Assembly (NCBI GenBank): GCA_032173965.1
Contig: CM063291.1
Span: 20,091,649-20,155,648 of the forward strand
Origin: Sitta carolinensis
Lineage: Eukaryota > Chordata > Aves > Passeriformes > Sittidae
DNA: 64,000 nt
Direction: 5' to 3'
The translations under genes and the position numbers were made by a program. The notes beneath the pieces are model-generated. The model ran no database searches. It worked only from the letters and a program-made list of their open reading frames with translations, and was not told the origin of the DNA. Shown here one piece after another: positions 10,801-22,583 of this stretch (its first letter is position 1; the number at the start of each line of letters is the position of its first letter).

Positions 10801-13800
10801 AAGCTGGACTAAGCTGTAAATGATAATGACAGTTACTAGTTCAGAAAATTTGATCCCAGTAGTTTTATTTCACTCAAAATTGTTATCATTAAGAAGCTGC
10901 TTGTAGTTTAATGGAAGCATTGGCAGATTGAGCTGGCACTAGCTAAGTGTTCTGTTCTACAAGACTGGTTACATTTTCCACAGGAAATTGTTTTTATAAA
11001 TCATCCTGGAAGTTTCAGCTTATTTGAATGCCTGAGGGTGAAGCATGTTGTAACAATATGTAATGGTGTTTGAGAGGAATATGGCCCAGCCACCAGTTGA
11101 TGTTGTGACCCCGATCCTACCAAATGCTGAAGTAAAGAAGGCTCCCTTATAGGGAATGTGCATCTGTGGTGGTTTTAGTTTGAAAGCGGGCGGAAACACT
11201 AACTTGTGTAGTGATTTAGGTTTGCCAATTTGAGATTTCTCGGCCAACACACTTATCTATATGGCGGGTCTATTTTTTTTCTGTGAGATAGGATTAAGGA
11301 TAAAAACAAAGTAGGCTTCAACCTCGAAAGGTATAAAGAAAATTTATTAACAAAATTAAAAGAATAATAAGAATTAGAATAAAACTTTCAGAATACTTCT
11401 CCACAATCTACATTCTTTTTTCTTTCCCACTGACAATATATAGAAACAACACTCAGAATTCTCAGTCAGTTTTCTATCTCTAGAACAGTCTTTCTTCAGT
11501 TGACTTAGGGAGAGAAGCATCTCTTGTTGTGCTATGGAGAATTTTCTACAAGAAAACAGTTTCCTCGTGGCTTCAATTTCCATGAACAGCAGCAGCTCAG
11601 GAATTTGCTTTTGTGAAGTTCCTCCCATCTTTCACAGCTTTCATACAGCTGTGCTTCTGGGCCATGTCAACTTATGGGGTATTATTTTAAAGATCAATTG
11701 TTTAAAAGCAAAGGTTCTCTTAATTTATTCCTAAAATCATCTCTGGGAACAGAGGCTCTCTTCTTCTCTCAGGGCAAAAGGGGTGTTCATCGCTCATTTC
11801 TGTTCAAATTTCTCGTGGAATCATAGCTACTTCAACATCTATTCGTTCAGCATGGATGCTTTTGCTCAGGTTTATAAGTTGAATGTTCATCTCCCCATTT
11901 TTCTTCTATGATTTAAAAGGATATTTAATATATCATAGTCTATTACTATGGTTTACAAGAGAATTTCAGCCTAAAAATAAGACATCTCCTCGTTTGCCTC
12001 TCATTTGGGACTTGACTCCATTTACTGACTTGGGTGTTTTCATGTTGTTTCCCTATGTGTCTTCACTCTTGATTCTCTCACTCAGGAGGGGATTTAAGGT
12101 CGTACAGGTCTCATTTGTGCACTGAAAGAGTTATTATCTTACCCGCAGAGGGAAGAGCGACAGCCAGACCACATCTTAGGCCGCGCTGGGAGCTGTTGTC
12201 CTTCCCTCCCCCTGCCAGGGCCCGGCTCGGCCTTGGCCCGCGGCCTCCCTTCCCCGGCCCGGCCTGTGGCCGTTCCCGGGGCCCGCGGCCTCCCTTCCCG
12301 ACCCGGCCTGTGGCCGTTCCCGGGGCCCGCGGCCTCCCTTTCCCGGCCCGGCCTGTGGCCGTTCCCGGGGCCCGCGGCCTCCCTCTTCCCCGGCCCGGCC
12401 TGTGGCCGTTCCCGGGGCCCGCGGCCTCCCTTCCCCGGCCCGGCCTGTGGCCGTTCCCGGGGCCCGCGGCCTCCCTTCCCGCCGCTGTGCCTGGGGCCGT
12501 TCCCGAGTGTGGCCGCCGGGCCCGCTCCCTTTCCCGGCCCGGCCTGTGGCCGTTCCCGGGGCCCGCGGCCTCCCTTCCCCGGCCCGGCCTGTGGCCGTTC
12601 CCGGGGCCCGCGGCCTCCCTTCCCCGGCCCGGCCTGTGGCCGTTCCCGGGGCCCGCGGCCTCCCTTCCCCGGCCCGGCCTGTGGCCGTTCCCGGGGCCCG
12701 CGGCCTCCCTTCCCCGGCCCGGCCTGTGGCCGTTCCCGGGGCCCGCGGCCTCCCTTCCCCGGCCCGGCCTGTGGCCGTTCCCGGGGCCCGCGGCCTCCCT
12801 TCCCCGACCCGGCCGTGCCGGGGGCAGGGGGGAAAGCCAGCTCGGCCAGCGCTGCAGTGGCTTCTTGGGAAGGGGCCCGGCCCCGCGGAAGAGTCGGTCA
12901 GTCTGTTACCTGTACTCAGACTGGGAAAGAAAGAGAGCTATTCCCAGGGTTTTTCGTCTTAAAATGTGTGTTCACAAAGGCGCATGCACCCCCTTTGATT
13001 AGTTTAATCATGTGTCAATATTTAAAATTAGCTAGTAATTGGTTCTCTCTCAGGTCCACAAGAAGCTAACAAAGCTCCTGTCAGGGACTCACTCCATATG
13101 AAAAAATGACTCAACGCTGAACCAGGACGTCATCTCATAAGACTGTCCCAACATGCAGATTAATTAGTTCTTGAGCACTAATATTAGAGCTAATGACTAA
13201 AGGGCAAGAGATGCTTAGCAAAGAAACAGTGGAAGGGAATAATTTTTGTTACTGTTTATATCAGAGTATTTTAGCTGCTTTTTAGTAAAAAGCTGAATCT
13301 TCAATGGCCAAAATGACACTCTGTTAAAAACAGAGGGTTTTTTTTCTAATAAATAGATTTCCAGTTAGGTGGATTTTTTTGGGAAATCATGTCTCAAATG
13401 TTTTCACATACAATGTGGTGGATTTTTAGCTCCTAGATATTACCTGCATGGGAGTTAAAGTTTTAAGAGCTTGAATTTAAGAGCTTATCTCTAGACATTT
13501 CTTGAATTGCGAACAAGATATTTATAATACTTCTATTTAAAAAACTTTAGTGCCAGTAAGCTATTTGCATCACTATCTGCTTTCTCTCACAGTGCTTAGG
13601 TTGGTGTACAGCATATCTTTTACTGTCACCCAGATTCAATAAACTCCTAGAGACAAAGTTCCTAGGGACCGTGGTGAATGTGAAATTTTATCTCCTCCAA
13701 ATACATACCACAAGCTTCCTTTAGTGAATTTCTGATTCAAATCTAATAGCTGTAATTAAGTTGGAGTTTTCTTTCTATAAAACAAAATCCAAAGAGAGTG

Positions 13801-14482
13801 CATCCAGAAAGTCTGCAGCCTCTCAAATGTTCCAAAAAGGTTTTCTTTCAGTGTAGGCAACAAAATTACAGAATTTACCTACAAAAATACATCATAATCT
13901 CTTCTCATTTCAGAAAGAAAGAAACAGTTGATACTGTCATGCCATTGAACAGATTGCTGCCTGTAGACAATCTGTTGTTTCAGCATACCCTCTTTAAATT
14001 GTCTCTCTCTGTCCTGCTGAGGTGCTCGGGAGCCCTTCTGAAGCCTGGTGACAGTTGTAAGCCATGCTGCTTGCCTGTATTAAAGAGCAAACAGAGGATA
14101 ACAACCAGAAGAAGTTGCTTCTCTTTAGCCCAACAAGAGAAGCAATTTTACCTGCCTGATTTGTCTTGGTTAGAACCCAAATGCTGTACCATAGCAAAAG
14201 TACCATTTGGAAACACTTAGCTCTGATCTACATCTAATAAATTAGGCAATTTACACTTGATTTAATCCAGAGCTTGGCCCCTCTGCTAATATTTTCAGAA
14301 GATGGAATTTTCTCCCATGAGACTTAAATATTCTCAAAGCATAAAAGAAGAAAGTAATTTTATTTTTTTACACAATGCCTTCCTTTTTGTACTTTAAGGA
14401 ATTGTTTTTGCATAGTGACAAATGTATTTGTATGTCTTAATCTTTTTCTTTCTTTTGCAGTACTTTCCACATAAGAATATGA
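4662..14482 (+). CDS. CIB2: Calcium and integrin-binding family member 2 (3' part, three exons, one frame break)
   Basis: Joined exons 4662-4808, 4897-5092 and 14461-14482 encode the equivalents of human residues 67-187, 121 residues, ending exactly like CIB2 with STFHIRI and a stop. Two canonical EF-hands are visible: D116-x-N-x-D-x-F-I-x-x-x-D127 and D157-x-D-x-D-x-K-x-x-x-x-D168. CIB2 is a small myristoylated Ca/Mg-binding protein. It is a subunit of the hair-cell mechanotransduction complex with TMC1/2 and binds integrin tails; human mutations cause deafness. Identity over CIB3 and CIB4 rests on the residues and on TBC1D2B lying downstream. The N-terminal exons are off the left edge. One base is missing near 4713-4715, so the frame changes inside the first exon; this is either an assembly error or a real lesion. 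Splice signals are canonical GT-AG. Confidence 0.88.
4897..5092 (+). CDS. CIB2: CIB2 coding exon for residues 116-180 (EF-hands 3 and 4)
   Basis: This 196-base exon lies after an 88-base intron, with TTTAG acceptor and GTATTT donor. It encodes two complete EF-hand loops with all acidic ligand positions present, and ends within the serine codon of APDFLS. The frame is intact. It is the most conserved part of CIB2 in the window. Confidence 0.93.
5557..6905 (-). mobile_element. Solo LTR-like element, antisense in CIB2 intron
   Basis: Read on the minus strand it begins TGTGGTGGTTTG and ends CAAACCATGACA, i.e. TG...CA with imperfect inverted termini. It is flanked by CCTTC (5552-5556) and CTTTC (6906-6910), a plausible 5-bp target duplication with one change. 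On the minus strand a TATA-rich box (5693-5702) is followed closely by AATAAA (complement of 5679-5684), leaving about 120 bases of U5-like sequence. At 1.35 kb it is a long LTR. A CT dinucleotide run lies at about 6534-6552. No viral coding region is visible. The family assignment (ERVL-like, from 5-bp duplication and termini) is inference. Confidence 0.6.
6534..6552. repeat. (CT)n microsatellite
   Basis: About nine CT dinucleotides lie in the GC-rich part of the LTR-like element at 5557-6905. Confidence 0.8.
9152..9871 (-). mobile_element. LTR-like element bounded by an 8-bp direct repeat
   Basis: The direct repeat CACCTAGG occurs at 9144-9151 and 9872-9879 and brackets 720 bases. Inside, the minus strand has a TATAAAA box (9641-9647) and AATAAA (9567-9572) about 70 bases further on, the layout of an LTR promoter and poly(A) signal. 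The region also contains a 14-bp tandem array and GC-rich ends. If the duplication is the 6-bp core CCTAGG, the element would start TGTGGGATC on the minus strand; its other end does not end in CA, so the exact borders are uncertain. No coding sequence remains. Confidence 0.55.
9321..9488. repeat. 14-bp tandem array, 12 copies
   Basis: The unit TTCAGCTCAGTGAG is repeated twelve times without gaps. Variation is mostly at the last base (g, a or t), and the first six copies follow a g-g-a pattern twice, suggesting duplication of a 42-bp trimer. The array sits at the downstream end of the LTR-like element at 9152-9871. Confidence 0.95.
11165..12171 (-). mobile_element. Degraded LTR-like element with TGTGGTGGTTTT terminus
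   Basis: The left edge TGTGGTGGTTTTAG resembles the terminus of the element at 5557-6905, and an AT-rich segment with a minus-strand AATAAA (11343-11348) lies at the same end, suggesting the same minus orientation. CATC occurs directly before it (11161-11164) and after 12171 (12172-12175), a possible 4-bp target duplication. The right border is weakly supported, and the element could instead continue into the GC-rich array. Confidence 0.4.
12256..12830. repeat. 45-bp GC-rich minisatellite, about 12 copies
   Basis: Units begin with GGCCCGGCCTGTGGCC at 12256, 12300, 12345, 12392, 12437, 12536, 12581, 12626, 12671, 12716 and 12761, with a divergent copy at 12482-12535 and a partial copy from 12806. 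The usual spacing is 45 bases. Since 45 is divisible by three and the unit lacks stops on the + strand, all three forward frames stay open as 15-residue repeats. These open frames have no homology support and lie inside a CIB2 intron, so they are not annotated as genes. Confidence 0.95.
14461..14482 (+). CDS. CIB2: CIB2 terminal coding exon (residues 181-187 and stop)
   Basis: After a polypyrimidine tract and TTTTGCAG, the bases complete the split serine codon and read T-F-H-I-R-I-stop, identical to the human C-terminus. Only 22 coding bases lie in this exon, so it is invisible to ORF scans. The phase matches the donor at 5093. Confidence 0.92.
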
Positions 14483-15810
14483 AGATGTTTCTGCTAGTCC
14501 AGCTTTTCTGAATCTCAGGCACTCCAGAGGCTTTTGTCCTCTAATGAGGGCTTCTTAGAACTCAGCAGAGAGTACTGAAATAATTCTGGTCCATAAAGAG
14601 ACAAAAGCATCATGTGATCTTCGGGATATTTGGAACAGACACATTTTTATCTTCCCTGCTGGCCAAGCACTCTGGCAAAGATGATTGCTCGTTGGATTGT
14701 GATTTTTCTTTTTTCCCCCTTTTTTTTAACAGTCAGAAGCAGAATATTATTAAAAGTATTTCCACAGAATTTTTATATTTATGAATATTTCATACTGCTC
14801 TTAAAAGTGCAAAAAAAAAAATTGAGAGAAAGATTAGCTTTGGTGTTTTCCAAGATTATTTGAAAGAGAGCATAGGCCTTAAATAATGAGATGCCTCTAT
14901 CACTGTGTTATACAGCTGGGATCTTGCATGGAAAATACCTGAGGTGAAAGAACTGCAGTCAAGATCAAGCTCCCAGTGTTGAAGACAACCACAGCCCAGG
15001 TTTGCCTTTCAGCCACTGAAACGGCAACTGCTGGGTTTGGTGCTTACCTTCAACCAATATTTTATGGATTGTTGTGTCCTTGTAAAACTTGAAATATTTG
15101 CCTTTTGTATATGATAACTGTGTAGTTGATTCATTTCTTCCCAAGATAAATGTTAAAACTGTATCCTTATTCTCAAAGGGGCTCCTGCATTTTACTCATT
15201 CTATGGGCTGATAATGTTGAATGGAGGAACATGGTCATCTGTAACTCATGAAGAAGTTGAAGAAACAGAACTACTATTAAGGACATGAGAAGATATTTTC
15301 TTTCTAAACAAGCTATGCAATCTCTCTCATAAAATGCATGATTGCAGTTCTATGTTTCTCTTTTCCCTCCAGCTGGAAATCAGCTAGACATTTTTGGGGT
15401 TTGGGGTTTTTTTTACTTCCAGTATTGTTTAGGTACTGGGGCCTGAAGACAATCATATATGTGTATTAATTACTGTTCTAACAGTCAATAGAAGGGCTCT
15501 GTCACTTACATGGCTTCTGTATCAAAGTCATCACAATTAAAACTTTTGAAGTATTCTGTTGTGCTTTGAGAATTTTTAGTCTGACCACATACATTCCTTT
15601 CTGATCATTATTCCAATTACTATAAAGTTAAACCTTTCAAAGGATGAAATATGTTATATACAAAACTGTTAGAGAACCTAACCTGTTTATCATTTCTGTA
15701 GGGATGGTGATGCTTATCTACCTCAGAAACTCTTCTGTGTGGTGAGCTTGCAGGGTACCTTGCTGTTCAGATTTACACATTATGAATAAAGAAGGAATAT
15801 TTCTCTAGCA
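14483..15810 (+). other. CIB2: Presumed CIB2 3' untranslated region
   Basis: Sequence after the stop lacks coding potential. The first canonical AATAAA on this strand is at 15785-15790, giving a 3' UTR of about 1.3 kb if it is used. No transcript evidence is available from sequence alone; an earlier non-canonical signal could be used. Confidence 0.5.
15785..15790 (+). terminator. CIB2: Candidate CIB2 poly(A) signal AATAAA
   Basis: This is the first canonical hexamer downstream of the CIB2 stop on the + strand. A GT-rich stretch (gtatgtgtgtac) starts about 20 bases later, as expected of a cleavage site. Confidence 0.5.
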
Positions 15811-18800
15811 GTATGTGTGTACATTAAAAGTTTTAATAGAAATTTTGGAAATTCAAGGTATACAGGACAGACATGTCTAAGACTGCACAGTGAAAATGAC
15901 ACTTGTATGTTAGTAATAACATTTATTTTTAATACATATCTTAGAGCTATCATGTTCAGTAATGTTTATAGCATTTTAATGCTTCCTCCTACTGATTTCT
16001 GTTTAGATAAAGGAATTAAAACCTGAATTCCCTTACCCAAGTTAAAATTAACAGAAATCAATCCTCATAGTCAGTTCTGATTGAGTAAAAAGAGATTCAA
16101 GCCCATTTTTCCATTTTGAGCAGATTAAATTAGATGTACTGGCTAATTCAAACTATTTGCAAGACATTGGCATTAAGAGAGATTATGTTAAAAGTACTTC
16201 TCATTAATTGAATCATCAGCCTAATTTAAAAAAAATTATTTCAAGAAAGACATTTAATCTTGGAAGACTTGTGAGGTGTGTAGGAGGATATGATTAGGAT
16301 GTATTTGTAAAATACCAGGTTGCAAGATTTGGGATCAGATTATCCAGATAAAAAGGATTTGGTTCTGAAGACATAGGTCAGTTCCTTTTGGCATCTACAT
16401 TCTTCTGTGTTTTTAGGTGGTTATTAGCTAAAATTCCTGTTTTCCTGACACTGTGTGTCATTCTTAGGTTATATCATGCTCTCCTCTTAAAGGACCAGTG
16501 GCCTTGGAAGTGCTCAGTGTGTTGTTTCCCGGTTTCCTCCTTGACCTAAATATCACAAAGCCCTTAGGAGACGTTTGAGCTTGCAGCCAGATGTTTGACC
16601 TTGGAGTCATCTACCTGAGCTGAGAAACAAAGAGAAAAAGAAATTAGGAGCACATTGTGGAGAAATCTTCCTGTCCATAGAGACGAGTTCTTGCAATACA
16701 CTGCAGATACAAATGTGTGCAGCAGTCCTAACTGCCTTTATTTTTTTAACTTACGTTCGTGTCCTGTAACAAAAACCGGCGCAACATTGCGTGTCCCTGG
16801 CGTTTGCGAGAGATCCGTGCACTCAATCCTTCAGCACTCCCTAGTGGGGGATGAGTATTTCCAGCACCCGAAGGCAAAAGTGAGGGATCGATTTCTGAAG
16901 AGCTCTGTAATTGTGCTTTCACAGTTGTCTGTAGCTAGATGTCTTGCAACTGCCAGTTTTCTTACAGCAAGACTGTTGAGTGAGTAGTTCAGTGTGATGC
17001 AAATTTGATCCTGTCACGAGGTACCAACCCTGCTGGCATTTGGCAATTGTACTGTTGGCACAATCTAGCAGATTCTCTAGGATGTGTTTCTTCAACTGCT
17101 TTACTCTAAATGAACTATCAGGCCATGTGGAAAGCAACTGAAACAGTAAAAGAGGTTTAGATTTAAAACAGTTTTGGATTTGGCCCAAAAGCAAGAGAAC
17201 ATACATTTTGAATTGCAGAAAAGTATTAAGTATAAATAGACATTACTATATTCCTTAAAAAATGGACAAGGGAAAATGAAAACCATTACCTAAAGCCTCT
17301 ATCAAACAGCTGTGTGTGTGATTTCTCATTTATATACAGTTAAAGCATCTTGGGGACAAAAAAAAGTTGTGAAAGTAAATAAAACAGTATTGAAAAGTAA
17401 AAAATAACTTGGTTATTTTAACTGATTGTTGTTTTAAGGAAATACTGTAAGCCAAGATTTGCAACAGCCTACTAGCCAAAATTTTATTTGCATTACTTCC
17501 ACATTAATCTCCAGTAACTGCTGACTTCAGTGGAATTAACTCATGTCTGAAATTGGATCTGCGTTGTTGGGGAAAGTACTTGAGGTTTTGCTGCAGTTCT
17601 TTGTGCCCTCTCATGCCCTTTTAATGTTATCTTAAAATGCTGAATGTTCTTTTCTTAACCAATAACCATATGCTTCTCTTTGTCAACAGGCTCACTGTTG
17701 GAATCTCTTGTGATTTCTTGCAGTCACAGAGGAACAGTCTCCTTTCCTTTTCTCCCCAGCGCTAATTTTTGTCCTTGTTGTGCATATTAGAGGCACTTAT
17801 GATGAAACCTCACAAGGTGGCACCACACCACCATAGCGAGTCATAACTTTGTGACTTCATTTAACAGTTTAAATGTCCCTGAAATACAGGATACTCTACA
17901 GAATCTGTGATGCCGAAAAAAATAAAAAACAAACCAAACAAAAAAAAACACCTGTGGTTAATTACTGATTTTAAAACTGTACATAATTACTGTGAAAGTT
18001 TTGTGTTTCTCAACAGCATATCAATAAAAATGTTTTAATAAAGGCCCTGAAAATTGAAATGTACATTCAAAATTAAAAAGGTATTTTCTTGCTGAAACTG
18101 TAAAAACTCATATTATAGACACTTTGATAGATTAAGATTATATTATAAAATAACAGAATATAAAGTAGAGTAGAGTTTTTGTTGTGGATGGGAAATATTA
18201 TGCTTGTCAGCTCAGAATCTCCAGTAAATCAATGTGGGCTGAAATAACAGTAAGATTAGGAAGAGTTTGTAATGTTATTGCCCAATACACCTCATGTGGG
18301 ACAGACAATGGAGTGAAATTTGATAAGGAAGACATTACAGATAATAAAACTATAATTGTTCATGTCTTTAGGAAGATATGTGTCTGAGACAGAAGTACAG
18401 AACACATGAACAGATGTTCTCCTCTTTTGTCAGTACCGTTTTGCAGTTTTGGGTGTCTTGTAGAGATGTTAGTGAAACTAAATGACTACCACATTCTTTG
18501 GTGGAAAAAAAGAGGAGACTGCTCTTGGTAGAATTCAAAGAGCATCCGCATTTCAGATGAGTGCCTCTGTCTAACTGTAAGATCTGCCATTCTTGTCTGT
18601 AAGACATTTTACAATCTGCACTCCCAAGTGAAATTCCCCACTGCCCTTTCCCTTTGACTGCCTCGTGTTGGCAAGAGCAGTGAAGAGCCCAGGCATGCCA
18701 GCCCTGGGTGCTCTGCAATTGCAATGTCGATGAGTCCTTCCCTCTGCTCTTTCCCAGTCAGGAGTTGCTCAGAGCCAGATGTTTTCATGCACAAAGCCCT

Positions 18801-19539
18801 GGTTGCCATTGTACCCATTCTGCAGGTACAGGCTCTGTGGCTGCTGTGTGTGTGAGCACTGCAGCACAAGGCACCATCTGTACCCTGCTCTCCAGCTCCT
18901 GCACAGGCAGCTTGGGGCCGGATGTGCTTGCAAATGTAGGGCAGAGTGGTTTAACTCTGCTGAAGAGGGTTGTGGGCACCAGGCCAACCTCCTCCTTTTC
19001 TAACTGTAATTTTTCTCCACTGAAATCAGTGGATGTGGCAGCCTGCCAGGAGCAATGCAACTCGTTGTGGACTTAATCACAGCTTGGGCAACTCAACAGG
19101 GATCAAGCTTGCCCTATGCTCTGCACACTGACAAGCTCTGGGAATTTGTAGTGCTGGCTGAAGGGGTGGTAATTGAAGACTTTGGTCTGGTCCCTCATGT
19201 AGAGCTCTGAGCAAGCAGGTACAAGGTGGCTCTGTTTACTTGATGGAAATGGTTTACAGTTTAGTCTGGGAAAGTATTCATCTGTCCAGAAGCCAGATCC
19301 AGCTTTTTTATAGGCCTCTTATCCCCTTGGTTATGGGTGTTGTGGTTATGGGCTGTTCCTCACATCACCCTGGAGGCAGCACTTCACAGATAGTGAATTC
19401 ATGCTGATCATTAGTAATCTTTTATTAGCAATTTAATATTCAGGGTTACTTCAGTGGGACTTAGAAATAAATTGATATTCACTAGATTACCCCCCATCCC
19501 AGCTGAAAGGAAATGATCTCCTATTTAGACATCTGCTTA

Positions 19540-19700
19540 TAGAATCAGAGAATCACAAAAGATGCTGAGTTGACCCTCAGGACAGGGGTCCAGCTCCTGG
19601 CCCTGCACAGGATGCTCAAAGAGTCACTCCAGGTGCCTGAGAGTGTGGTACAAGCTCTTCTTAAACTTTGGTTTGGTGCAGTGACTACTGTCATTGCAGA
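19540..19700 (-). mobile_element. CR1-like LINE 3' fragment
   Basis: Reading on the + strand, AGAATCAGAGAATCACAAAA is followed by text resembling the antisense of avian CR1 3' ends (cctcagga, gtccagctcctggccctgca, then ggatgctcaaagagtcac). The minus strand therefore ends in ATTCT-type octamer repeats, as CR1 does. Only the 3' end is present, as is usual for 5'-truncated copies. The right limit is approximate. Confidence 0.7.
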
Positions 19701-19778
19701 CTAGTAGGCCCTGAGAGGAAAAAGAATATTGGTATTTTAACCAAAATGGTATTTTGGGTTTTCTGAAAATGATAATGC

Positions 19779-19807
19779 TTTTTTTTTTTTTTTTTTTTTT
19801 TTTTTTT
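19779..19807. repeat. T29 homopolymer
   Basis: An uninterrupted run of 29 T lies about 80 bases to the right of the CR1-like fragment. Confidence 0.85.
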
Positions 19808-22553
19808 CTTTTATACAGATAAAAAGTTCTGCATACAAAAAGCTGTAGATTCAAAGAGAATTCCCTCCAGAAGAAGTTTGAAACTGAAAGACTGTTACTG
19901 TTCTGCCTAAACAAATAGGTTAATTGACGTGTATATTCACAGAAATAAATTCAATTCCAGGAAATTCAGTGAGGCCTTTCATATGTTTAAAATGTTTCAT
20001 GTTTTTATGGCCATTTTAATGACTATTGTTCTTCTAATGTTAGAATCAAATATGATAAGGAAGTATAGAAAAAATCCATATTGTAATTTCACACATCCCC
20101 ATAATCACAGTAGCATTAGAATTTGCATTCACAAATCCCTCTTACTACACGTCTTTAAAATTTGGCTTCTGCAAAATTTGCTTGAAAATATTCCTAGTGG
20201 AATTACTTAGTCCAAGGTGACTAATGCTCAGTATTTTTTCCATTTCCAGTTATCTCCTCTAACTGAAAAAGCAGAGGGAATAATTGATGTTCAAAGATGT
20301 TAACATGTTTTGAGGTATTTTCCATCCAAGAAACTCACCAAGTTAAACAGTGCATTATTAATGCCATATGCTCTGATTGGCTTAGAGGAGGTTTTTTACT
20401 CACTGTGATAATTTTGTAGTAGGCAGATATCCTTCAGGGGGCAGATCTCCACGGGACTCCTACTCACTTCAGTAGGCAGGCTTCAGATCAGGTCCTTAAA
20501 TCATATTTTGCTTTATTCAAGCATGGAATGCACAAACAAAATATCAAAACCTGCAGATAATAAATTATTCTGTTTCTGAAGAAATACTAATATGCAGAGA
20601 TGGCAGAGATGGAAAACAGATTTACAGCAAATATTTTTATTGTCTCTTTCTTTATGAGACAGTATGTAAAATGGAGTAAAACATTAAAACTTTATATGAC
20701 AGATAAGTGAAAAGGAATTGTAATTATCTCTAGTATGTCCCTTTGATTTTGAAGGGCTTATTAAAACATGAATGGCTAATCTGCGAGTACCGAAAAATGC
20801 AAAAAAAAACTTCTTTAGCCATTTCATCTGTATCTGACACACTTTGTTTGAAAGTCTAGGCTTTACTACACTAAACAACGTTTGAGTTCTCATAAAGAAC
20901 ACAGGCATCAGAGTTCTCACTCTATTTTTATTTCCTGTAAAACTGTACAGAACTCAGCTAACATCCCCTCTCATTTGCTTGCTTGAAATGAGGACATTGT
21001 GTACACGAAGAGGCTGCAGACTTCCTACTAATGCCACTGCCCTTGGCATTATGAGTAAGCATTTGACAAGAACAAGTTTTGGTAAAGCAAGAGGAAATAC
21101 TTTAAACAGTATCTTCATATCTTGACCAAACTGCTTCTGGGAAGAAACCTGAGATACGTTATACCCTTTTGAAAATATCAGTGTGTCCTTTGAAGGGTCA
21201 CTATCTTCAGCAGACATGGGGTAGAACACCCAGTGTTTCTGCAGTTCCTCTGTTGTATTCTGGAGAATGACAATGCAGGGAAACTGAGCCTGTTATCTGA
21301 GCAGAGCCTAGCAAAAACCTTGACTTAGTAAAATGAAGCTGAGGGGGTTATGCATGCTGATGAAACACAGGAAGCTTGATTCAGTGACCTGAATTTGGAA
21401 CCCTACAAAACCTTCTACCTTCCCTTATTCTATTAATCCAAGATATAAAGCAGGTGGAATTATTTAATTGATGTCTGATCCAATAATCTACAAATGTGAT
21501 TCTTTGTGGCCTTTAATTCTTTTTATATTTCACTAAAAAGGGGGAAAATGAAGGGTATGCAAAAGGAAGGAGAGTCAAGGGAATTTTTCTGGATGTCTAA
21601 TGATTTATTCTGCTCCCCAAGCAGGATCTTCAATCACCTCCACAACTGCTGAGGCAATGAATTTCTAAACTTTTTTATCTTAGAAGACCATTATAGGGGC
21701 AGGAGAAAAAGACAATCCTGGCAATAACTTTAAGTCAAAATTAATAGGTGATTTCATTTTTTTCTATTTAATATCATCCTCCTTTTATATGTTTCTACTA
21801 ATGGTGACACTGGAGTGGTGGTGCTGGCTGCCTTATTATCTTTTATTTTTCTTATTTGAACTCATAAAACAATTTATATCCTTTCTTTAATGATTTTTAT
21901 TACCTCACAACAGAAGTTTGGGGGGTTTTTGTCAGCTATAATTGTCTGTGATGCTTAGCAGGGATTTATGATTTGGATGGTTTGCATCTTTTATCTACAA
22001 TCATAATGAGCTGCTAAAAAGAATTTGTTGAAACAAAAAAATTGTATTCAAATGCTCATACCACTGAGACTGGAATTTTGGCATGATGCTTCTTTGAATG
22101 CACATGGTCAGTGAAAGCAAATGAAGAGAATGGAAATGGCTACATGTGCTTCTGGAATACTCCCACTACTTTGGGATCTGGAGGATAGAAATTCTTCTTC
22201 ATTGTATTTCTGCCTTCAATCCAGTTGACATGCCAAAGCGCAGAGCACTAGTAGATGTTTTAAATGGAGCTTTTCCAAAGTTCACAAGAAGATATAAAAT
22301 ATTTTGGTCAAAATTTTAGAAAGATTACGGAAGGCGAGGCCTCACTGCTGTGTCACCAATGATGTTTTTTCATGTGTGTGTGGTTGCAGAAGTGTTTATT
22401 CTGAAGGGTTGTATTTTGTTCATCACTGAATTAGGAACAAGTCTCCAAAGAGTCTGCCAAGAAGCACAGAGAGTGTCTAGAGAATATGAGAGTCTTTTCT
22501 TGGTTAAAAAGTTATTCCACTTTAAGTACGATTATTTTGTTTGCTTTAAGATT

Positions 22554-22583
22554 AGTGTAATTAAGTGTAATAAAGTGTAATTA
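22554..22583. repeat. 10-bp tandem repeat, three copies
   Basis: AGTGTAATTA, AGTGTAATAA and AGTGTAATTA are adjacent. This is a minor local duplication. Confidence 0.8.

Larger units (their letters stand above)
5093..14460 (+). other. CIB2: CIB2 last intron (9.4 kb) with transposon insertions and minisatellites
   Basis: The intron runs from GTATTT to TTTGCAG. It holds LTR-like elements at 5557-6905, 9152-9871 and 11165-12171, a 14-bp array within the second and a 45-bp GC-rich array at 12256-12830. The rest (6906-9143, 9880-11160, 12900-14460) is AT-rich, with no gene that I recognise. Confidence 0.8.

Noticed and set aside
12115..13069. Open frames of 295, 278 and 186 codons with 15-residue Pro/Gly/Arg repeats
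   Set aside because: The 45-bp minisatellite is divisible by three and lacks stops, so all three frames stay open. It lies in a CIB2 intron and has no homologue that I recognise.
16655..16987. 110-codon open frame on the + strand over the CpG-rich patch
   Set aside because: The peptide resembles no known family, and the length is within chance for the size of the window.
18368..19076. Cluster of overlapping open frames of 67-122 codons on both strands
   Set aside because: Frames overlap in several phases without domain signatures or splice structure; they look like chance in a slightly GC-richer stretch.
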